Below, in pieces: positions 7,053-12,070 of a stretch of 12,070 bases of DNA. The position numbers were made by a program, and so were the translations under genes. A model generated the notes under the pieces. The model was not told the DNA's origin and ran no database searches. It saw only the letters and a list, made by a program, of their open reading frames with translations. Where the stretch lies: the NCBI GenBank assembly GCA_020853255.1, contig JADYZI010000278.1, forward strand, positions 1 to 12,070. Reading direction: 5' to 3'. This stretch comes from Acidobacteriota bacterium (GTDB taxonomy: Bacteria > Acidobacteriota > Blastocatellia > Pyrinomonadales > Pyrinomonadaceae). How positions within the stretch are numbered: the stretch's first letter is position 1; every line of letters begins with the position of its first letter.

Positions 7053-7083
7053 GGGGCCGCAGCCGCCAGCGGCCTCATTTTGT
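7053..7083 (+). terminator. Rho-independent terminator of pilT
   Basis: GGGGCCGC (7053-7060) can pair with GCGGCCTC (7069-7076), an 8-bp stem with one G-U pair and an 8-base loop. ATTTTGTT follows. It begins 34 bases after the pilT stop. Confidence 0.55.
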
Positions 7084-7235
7084 TGCCGGTCGAGCGCATC
7101 GGAAATGACCGTGCAATGCCGTTTTGCGGGTATGATACCGCGATTCTCGGTCAAAATGACGTGAACCGCAAGATCCTGGATCCTGTTGAGCGTTCTTTTA
7201 TCGGGCAGTGTCCTGTTCTTGTGGTGGTGACGTTC

Positions 7236-7320
7236 CTTTTGCGTCTCTTGGCGTGCTTTGCGTGAGGTAAGGCCCGGTTTCCCGCAAAGCCGCAAAGAAA
7301 CCCAGTGAGAAAACTTTGCG
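7236..7320. repeat. CTTTGCG / CGCAAAG intergenic repeat cluster
   Basis: CTTTGCG occurs at 7256-7262 and 7314-7320, with a related TTTTGCG at 7237-7243. The complement CGCAAAG occurs at 7283-7289 and 7291-7297. The outer and inner copies can fold into a hairpin around GAGGTAAGGCCCGGTTTCC. Similar CTTTGCGTC-type elements are dispersed between genes in many environmental bacteria (general recollection); function is unknown. The rest of 7084-7350 shows no gene. Confidence 0.5.
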
Positions 7321-7373
7321 TCAAGCACCACTAGATCAGGACACTAACTTTCGCCGGTTTTAACGCATAATCC

Positions 7374-7403
7374 TTGACACACACCGCCAAACCCGTGTAA
7401 CTT
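7374..7403 (+). promoter_or_regulatory. Predicted sigma70-like promoter of rpsA
   Basis: A perfect -35 box TTGACA (7374-7379) is followed after 18 bases by TAACTT (7398-7403). Transcription would begin near 7410, giving a leader of about 198 bases before the rpsA start. Confidence 0.5.
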
Positions 7404-7441
7404 TTAAGTTTATGCGAACGGGCAAAATGTGTGTGAAGAAA

Positions 7442-7477
7442 GCCTGGCGAAGCGGTATCCTTCGCATGGGGCCAGGT
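7442..7477 (+). promoter_or_regulatory. Structured element in the rpsA leader
   Basis: An inner hairpin GCGAAG (7447-7452) / CTTCGC (7460-7465) is enclosed by CCTG (7443-7446) pairing with CAGG (7473-7476). Ribosomal protein S1 in Escherichia coli represses its own translation through leader hairpins, so this may serve the same role. The inference rests on position and foldability only. Confidence 0.3.
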
Positions 7478-7586
7478 ACGGCCATTCCAAACCAGAGGTA
7501 TTAATTCAATGGCTTGGAGATGGAATATCAACTAGGCATTTTGAACAGGGGCATAAAAGGCGGATCGGCGAAAAATAAACTTAGTT

Positions 7587-7593
7587 AAGGAAG
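7587..7593 (+). promoter_or_regulatory. Distant Shine-Dalgarno of rpsA
   Basis: AAGGAAG ends 14 bases before the rpsA ATG at 7608, longer than usual spacing. The intervening sequence is A-rich, as expected for an S1-dependent start. Confidence 0.4.
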
Positions 7594-7607
7594 TTCACAA
7601 ATAGTAA

Positions 7608-9890
7608 ATGGCAAACGAGGTTAACAACGAGGTCGAAGGATCGAATACGGGCGAAACTTCGACGGTGGAACAGGCACCCGAACAGACGACAGCGGCAGCC
7701 GCGGAAACAGCGGCTCCGGAACAGGCAGCTCCGACAGAAGCTCAGCCGGCGGCAACGCTTTCAAGCACTGCTCCGCGGACCATTGCAAAACCCGCGGCAC
7801 CCGCCGAGGAAACGCACGGCGGCGATATCGATTTTGGCGCGATACTCGAGCAATTTGAGCAGGAACAGATCGCTTATCATCCCGGCGATATTGTCGAAGG
7901 CAAGGTGGTCGGCATGTCCGACCGCGGGGCCCTGATCGATTTCGGCTACAAGAGTGAGGGTGTGATTGCGGCCGAGGAACTGGAGGCAAGCGGCGAAACT
8001 TTTGCTGTCGGCGATACCGTTGAGGTGATGATCAAATCCATCCCTGGCGGCGATGCTCCACCTTCACTGTCGCGCTCTGATGCCAGGCTGCGAAAGGTGT
8101 GGACCGACCTTGAGGAAGCGTTTAAAGAGGATAGAGCGATCATTGGAAAGATCGTTGACAAGACCAAGGGCGGGCTTCGTGTTGACCTTAACGGGATCGA
8201 AGCATTTCTGCCCGGCTCGCAGATCGATTCGCGGCCGATCCGCGGCCTTGACACCTATCTTGGCCAGGACATTGAAGCCAAGATAATCAAGTTTAGCCGC
8301 CGCCGCAACAACATCGTTCTCTCGCGCAAAGTGATAACCGATGTGGTCATCAATGAGCAAAAGGCCGAAACGCTCAACAACATCGACCTTGGGTATGTAG
8401 TTGAAGGTACCATCAAGAACCTGACCGAGTACGGTGCGTTCGTTGATATCGGCGGTATTGACGGCTTGCTTCACGTAACGGATATGTCGTGGGGACGGCT
8501 TGGCAATCCGGGCGATATGTTCAAGGTCAACGAGCATGTTCAGGTGAAGGTGCTCAAACTCGACCGCGAGCGTGAAAAGATCTCGCTTGGGTACAAGCAG
8601 CTGCAGGCCGACCCGTGGTCAACCGTCGTCGAGATGTACCCGGTCAATTCAAAGGTCAACGGCAAGGTATCGTCCGTCACCGAATACGGCGTTTTTGTTG
8701 AACTTGAGCCGGGCGTTGAAGGCCTTGTGCATGTCTCGGAGATCTCGTGGTCAAAGCGTACCGCCAACCCGAAGAAGATGTTCAACAAGGGTGAAGAGGT
8801 CGAGGTGCAGGTGCTGGGCGTTGATACCGAGGACAAGCGGATCAGCCTTGGCATGAAACAGCTGCAGGACAACCCGTGGTACACCATCCATGAACGCTAT
8901 CCGGTCGGCACGAAGGTGCACGGCAAGGTACGGAATCTCACTGACTTTGGAGCGTTCATCGAAGTTGAGGACGGCATTGACGGCCTGGTCCACGTTTCGG
9001 ACATCACGTGGGCAAAGAAGCTGAAGCATCCGAAAGATCTTCTGAAGAAGGATCAGGAAGTTGACGCGATCGTGACCAACATTGATGCGGCCGGCCAGCG
9101 GCTTTCGCTTTCGATGAAGGACCTGACGCCGAGCGCGTGGGAAAGCTTTGTCGCCACACACCGTCCGGGCGATGTTGTACGCGGCAAGGTATCTCGATTT
9201 ACAAGTTTTGGCATCTTTGTCGAGCTTGGCGACGGACTCGAAGGCCTCTGCCACATTTCTGAACTTTCCGATGAGCGGGTCGAAAGCCCCGAATCGGTCG
9301 CCAGCCTCGGCCAGGAGATGGATTTCAAGATCCTGCGGATCGAGAATGAAGAGCAGAAGATCGGCCTTTCGCATCGCGCTGTCGGCAAGGATGAAGAACC
9401 GGTTGCCGATACGCGTGTCTATTCGACCGAGGCCAAGGGCGGCATGGCCAGCCTTGGTGAACTTGCGAACCTTCTGGGCGGAAGCGGAGAGGCCGCTAAG
9501 CCCGAACTGACCAAGGAAGAACGCGAAGCTGAAAAGCGTGCACGAAAGGAAAAAGCGAAGCAGGAATATGAGGCTTCGCTCGCCCGTGCCGAGGAAGAAG
9601 CCGCAGCGGCCGAAAGCGAAACGGACGCACCGACCGAAACTCCTACAGAGGACGCCGGCCCGGCGGTCGTAGATATGTCGCCAAGCGAAACGACGCTTGC
9701 TGCCGCGGCCGAGCCGGGTGCGGTCGAGCCGTCAGGCGAAGAGGGCGAGTCGGCCATTGATCTTTCGGGCAGTGAAGCAACCCTTGATGCGGCCGCCGAA
9801 CCGGGAGCAGTCGCCGAAGCTGCCCCTGAAGGTGCGGAAGGCGGTTCGGATGATGAGAACAAGGCTGAGTCGGCGGATACAACGGCTTAA
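7608..9890 (+). CDS. rpsA: 30S ribosomal protein S1 with long acidic, Ala-rich termini
   Basis: A 760-residue protein with six S1 OB-fold domains at about residues 92-157, 175-241, 260-329, 345-416, 432-503 and 519-590. The four C-terminal repeats carry the classic pattern, e.g. GTIKNLTEYGAFVDIG-GIDGLLHVTDMSW. S1 sits on the 30S subunit, binds mRNA leaders and promotes translation initiation. Escherichia coli S1 is 557 residues; the excess lies in an A/E/P/T-rich N-terminus (1-75) and a C-terminal extension (about 600-760). That extension has a charged helical stretch (KEEREAEKRARKEKAKQEYE, 636-655) and two copies of an S-x-S-E-x-T-L-x-A-A-A-E-P-G-A-V unit. An HU-family gene follows after 52 bp, resembling rpsA-ihfB of Escherichia coli, although cmk is not upstream. 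The tails lack aromatic residues and look disordered. Confidence 0.95.
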   Translation: MANEVNNEVEGSNTGETSTVEQAPEQTTAAAAETAAPEQAAPTEAQPAATLSSTAPRTIAKPAAPAEETHGGDIDFGAILEQFEQEQIAYHPGDIVEGKVVGMSDRGALIDFGYKSEGVIAAEELEASGETFAVGDTVEVMIKSIPGGDAPPSLSRSDARLRKVWTDLEEAFKEDRAIIGKIVDKTKGGLRVDLNGIEAFLPGSQIDSRPIRGLDTYLGQDIEAKIIKFSRRRNNIVLSRKVITDVVINEQKAETLNNIDLGYVVEGTIKNLTEYGAFVDIGGIDGLLHVTDMSWGRLGNPGDMFKVNEHVQVKVLKLDREREKISLGYKQLQADPWSTVVEMYPVNSKVNGKVSSVTEYGVFVELEPGVEGLVHVSEISWSKRTANPKKMFNKGEEVEVQVLGVDTEDKRISLGMKQLQDNPWYTIHERYPVGTKVHGKVRNLTDFGAFIEVEDGIDGLVHVSDITWAKKLKHPKDLLKKDQEVDAIVTNIDAAGQRLSLSMKDLTPSAWESFVATHRPGDVVRGKVSRFTSFGIFVELGDGLEGLCHISELSDERVESPESVASLGQEMDFKILRIENEEQKIGLSHRAVGKDEEPVADTRVYSTEAKGGMASLGELANLLGGSGEAAKPELTKEEREAEKRARKEKAKQEYEASLARAEEEAAAAESETDAPTETPTEDAGPAVVDMSPSETTLAAAAEPGAVEPSGEEGESAIDLSGSEATLDAAAEPGAVAEAAPEGAEGGSDDENKAESADTTA

Positions 9891-9942
9891 AGGCAGGCTC
9901 AACTAACCTGGGGCCGGGATGCCCCGTGTGAGGACTAGAGAA

Positions 9943-10224
9943 ATGACAAAAGCGGACCTGGTCGAGAAAGTCGCAAAAGAAGCCGAGATGACCAAAAAGG
10001 ATGCTGAACAACTGGTCGAGATAATTTTCGACAGTATTGTTGACACCCTGAACAGCGGAGAAAAGATCGAACTGCGCGGCTTTGGCAGCTTCCGCGTCCG
10101 CGAGCGCAACTCGCGCCGCGGCCGCAACCCAAAGACTGGAGCATCGGTCGAGATACCTGCAAAACGGGTCGCGTATTTCAAACCGGGAAAGGAACTGAAA
10201 GAGCTGATCAATAATACTCCCTAA
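9943..10224 (+). CDS. HU/IHF-family DNA-binding protein
   Basis: A 93-residue protein read from ATG 9943, with GAGG nine bases upstream. An in-frame ATG at 9919 would add eight residues (MPRVRTRE) that are not typical of the family and has a poorer ribosome site. The N-terminal dimerising helices (MTKADLVEKVAKEAEMTKKD) are followed by the signature GEKIELRGFGSFRVRERNSR. The DNA-wrapping arm is GRNPKTGASVEIPAKRVAYF, with the Asn-Pro intercalating turn, and the last helix is KPGKELKELIN. It bends DNA and organises the nucleoid as a dimer. Its position just after rpsA, with only 52 bp between, suggests co-transcription. Whether it acts as HU (non-specific) or IHF (site-specific) cannot be decided from sequence alone. 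Confidence 0.93.
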   Translation: MTKADLVEKVAKEAEMTKKDAEQLVEIIFDSIVDTLNSGEKIELRGFGSFRVRERNSRRGRNPKTGASVEIPAKRVAYFKPGKELKELINNTP

Positions 10225-10240
10225 GGTTCGCGGCCTTGGC

Positions 10241-10294
10241 TAAAAACTTAACGGCAGAGGCGATCAGGTTTCGCTTCTGCCGTTCTTGTTTCTG
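10241..10294. terminator. Strong bidirectional terminator between the HU gene and the HD-phosphohydrolase gene
   Basis: AACGGCAGAGGCG (10250-10262) pairs with CGCTTCTGCCGTT (10272-10284), a 13-bp stem with one G-U pair and a 9-base loop. On the plus strand CTTGTTTCTG follows. On the minus strand the stem is followed by AAGTTTTTAG (10249-10240). It therefore suits both convergent genes. Confidence 0.75.
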
Positions 10295-10328
10295 TGTAGA
10301 ATCCGCGGATCGGATCGCCGCCGGCCTG

Positions 10329-12070
10329 TCATACTTTTTTTGCCGCCGCCTTTTCCTGCTCGTGCGTTCGTTTTACCGCCTCGTCCTCGACCTCGCCGCC
10401 CGGGCCGACGGGCACATCCTTTGGATCGATAAATCGCATTCCGCCGTATTCCTGCGCACCGCTATCGGGGACGATCTTGTACTGGCCGGACGCGGGCGGA
10501 ACGTAACCTGGATAATCAACGCGGCTGTGATAGATCGCGACAAGCGAGCGGATCATCGCCTCGCGGATCTGCGTCAATTCGCGCAACGTTAGGTCGCATT
10601 CATCAAGCTGATCGTCGCTGATGATCGCGTCGATTATCTTGGTGACGATAAACCGAATGTTGTCGGGCGTTGGCTCAGACAACGAACGCGCCGCAGCCTC
10701 GCAGCTATCCGCGATCATCATTATCGCCGCCTCTTTGAACTGAGGTTTTGGCCCCGGATAGCGAAAATCGTTCTCGACCAGTTCCTCGCCCGGCTTTAAT
10801 TCAGCCTGCGCCTTTTTCAGGAAAAAATGCAGTGTTCGCGTTCCGTGATGCTGCGGAATAAAATCTATTATCCGCTGCGGCAAACCCATTTCCCTTGCCA
10901 GCTTTTGCCCGTATGTCACGTGGCTAATGATGATCTTGGCACTCTGGACGGGTTTAAGCCGGTCGTGCGGATTCTTGCCCATCTGGTTCTCGACAAAATG
11001 CTCAGGCGCGGCGGTTTTGCCGATGTCGTGATAAAGGGCCCCGATCCGCGTCAGCAGGCTGTTTGCTCCGACGGTCCGGCAGGCTTCTTCTGCCAATTGC
11101 CCGACCGCGTGCGAGTGCTGGTTCGTTCCCGGAGCACGCAAGGCAAGCTGGCCGAGTACGGGCAGGTCGGCGTTTGAAAGCTCAAGCAGCTTTACATCTG
11201 TCAAGATGCCGAAGATCGATTCGCAGATGGGCAGGAATACGGCGGTCGCGGCGGCGGTGATCAAACCGCTGGCAAGCCCACACGCGATGGCAAGCAATAC
11301 CGTGTTTAGAATGAACGGCTGCTGTGTATAGCCGATCATCGCGATCGCAAGCAGAGCGCTTACGGCGCCGACCAGTGTGCCGGCGAGGGTAATGGTCTGC
11401 CGCGTGCGGTAATGGCCCATTCCGTAAACCGCGACGGACGAGGCAATGGTCGCGTAGATCGCAAATTCAAGGCCGCGCGGAGCAAGCAGGCCGGCGATCA
11501 GCGATGTGAACACGCCCGTAAAAAGCGCCGTCCGCCGGTCGGCGAGCATGTTCATCAACAGGCTTCCGAACGCGAAGGGAATGGCAAACGCCCAGAGGCT
11601 TGCGTCGTTCATCGGGGCGCGAACGTTCTGGGACGCGGTAAACTCCGCGAGACGGAACATAAGGGCCATGATGACGGTCTGGGCCGCGACAATGAACCCG
11701 AACAACGCAAATGTCTTGTGCTCTGAAAGAGCAAGGCGCGGAACGATGCCGCGGTGCTCGATGAACTTCCATCCGGTCCAGAACAGGCCGGCGATCAGAA
11801 CGAGCAGGCCGAAGAAACGGTTCACGCGGCGGGTCGAGGTGGAATAATTCTGTATCGCCGCGATCTGCGAGACCATCGCCGGCGTGATCCTCTGGCCTTC
11901 ATCAGCAACCCTTTCCCCGCGTTTCAGCGAGATAGCGAGCGGCTGAACGCCCTGCGCGGCCTGTCGGCGTTCGGCCTCGGTCGCGGCGCTGTCATAGATC
12001 AGGCTTGGCTGGATCAGGGGCGACAGGGCCGCAACGAACGCCTCTGCCTCTTTCGGTGAAAAACTCCTGA
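10329..12070 (-). CDS. pgpH: PgpH/YqfF-type 7TM-HD phosphohydrolase, predicted c-di-AMP phosphodiesterase (5' end beyond window)
   Basis: The minus-strand frame stays open through the right edge, so the N-terminus is missing. An ATG at 11876 is internal: the 64 codons before it (LSPLIQPSLIYDSAATEAER..., SLKRGERVADEGQRITPA) match the end of the extracytoplasmic 7TMR-HDED domain of this family. Downstream come about seven membrane helices spanning roughly 11820-11220. The cytoplasmic HD domain follows, with H-S-H, ALYHDIGK, the N-P-H-D-R-L-K-P loop, I-S-H-V, I-P-Q-H-H-G-T and A-D-S-C-E-A-A. This set of metal-binding His/Asp residues marks the PgpH clade, which hydrolyses cyclic di-AMP in Firmicutes (established for Listeria PgpH). 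The C-terminus ends in a charged tail (VEDEAVKRTHEQEKAAAKKV). It is convergent with the HU gene. The c-di-AMP substrate is inferred from family membership. Confidence 0.88.
   Translation of the reverse strand, partial: RSFSPKEAEAFVAALSPLIQPSLIYDSAATEAERRQAAQGVQPLAISLKRGERVADEGQRITPAMVSQIAAIQNYSTSTRRVNRFFGLLVLIAGLFWTGWKFIEHRGIVPRLALSEHKTFALFGFIVAAQTVIMALMFRLAEFTASQNVRAPMNDASLWAFAIPFAFGSLLMNMLADRRTALFTGVFTSLIAGLLAPRGLEFAIYATIASSVAVYGMGHYRTRQTITLAGTLVGAVSALLAIAMIGYTQQPFILNTVLLAIACGLASGLITAAATAVFLPICESIFGILTDVKLLELSNADLPVLGQLALRAPGTNQHSHAVGQLAEEACRTVGANSLLTRIGALYHDIGKTAAPEHFVENQMGKNPHDRLKPVQSAKIIISHVTYGQKLAREMGLPQRIIDFIPQHHGTRTLHFFLKKAQAELKPGEELVENDFRYPGPKPQFKEAAIMMIADSCEAAARSLSEPTPDNIRFIVTKIIDAIISDDQLDECDLTLRELTQIREAMIRSLVAIYHSRVDYPGYVPPASGQYKIVPDSGAQEYGGMRFIDPKDVPVGPGGEVEDEAVKRTHEQEKAAAKKV

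Noticed and set aside
8751..9374. 207-codon open frame antisense to rpsA (and similar ones at 8064-8537 and 9419-9862)
   Set aside because: They mirror the S1 repeats on the opposite strand and repeat with them; no family features or ribosome sites.
1..12070. CRISPR array, tRNA, rRNA, insertion sequence or prophage genes
   Set aside because: No regularly spaced repeats, cloverleaf, rRNA core sequence, transposase or phage-like gene was seen.

Overview
The window looks like chromosomal DNA from an Acidobacteriota bacterium, probably of the Blastocatellia type. This is an inference from gene content: an ECF-like sigma factor next to a Ser/Thr kinase fused to a formylglycine-generating-enzyme-like (SUMF1) domain, a secreted LamG/TolB-propeller/FG-GAP protein, an acidic-tailed ribosomal protein S1, and a 7TM-HD phosphohydrolase. 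No rRNA, tRNA, CRISPR array or insertion sequence was seen.

Layout from left to right. (1) <1-1715, minus: a large secreted beta-propeller protein cut by the left edge. It has no stop inside the window, so a search for closed ORFs misses it. (2) 1716-2259: gene-poor DNA holding a minus-strand terminator-like hairpin, a diverged copy of the 3' end of the downstream kinase gene, and a compact promoter with palindromes. (3) 2260-2795, plus: a two-gene toxin-antitoxin module (BrnT-like toxin, CopG-type antitoxin) with an ATGA overlap. It sits between two roughly 95-bp direct repeats. (4) 2903-5560, minus: a sigma factor followed 48 bp later by a membrane-anchored Ser/Thr kinase, a likely phospho-signalling pair. 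(5) 5865-7019, plus: PilT-type ATPase. (6) 7020-7607: a long intergenic region with a terminator, a CTTTGCG/CGCAAAG repeat cluster, a good sigma70-like promoter and a structured leader. (7) 7608-10224, plus: rpsA (six S1 domains with long acidic, Ala-rich ends), then an HU-family gene. This echoes the rpsA-ihfB order of Escherichia coli. (8) A bidirectional terminator, then 10329->12070, minus: a PgpH/YqfF-type 7TM-HD phosphohydrolase, predicted to be a cyclic-di-AMP phosphodiesterase, cut by the right edge.

The best candidates for something not routine are three. The first is the sigma/kinase pair, in which the usual acidic DAED-like region of sigma region 2.2 is replaced by a Thr-rich stretch. 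The second is the toxin-antitoxin module bracketed by copies of the kinase gene's 3' end, with an apparently leaderless promoter next to a 6+6 bp palindrome. The third is the repeat-bearing acidic tail of S1. The other genes appear to be ordinary members of known families.
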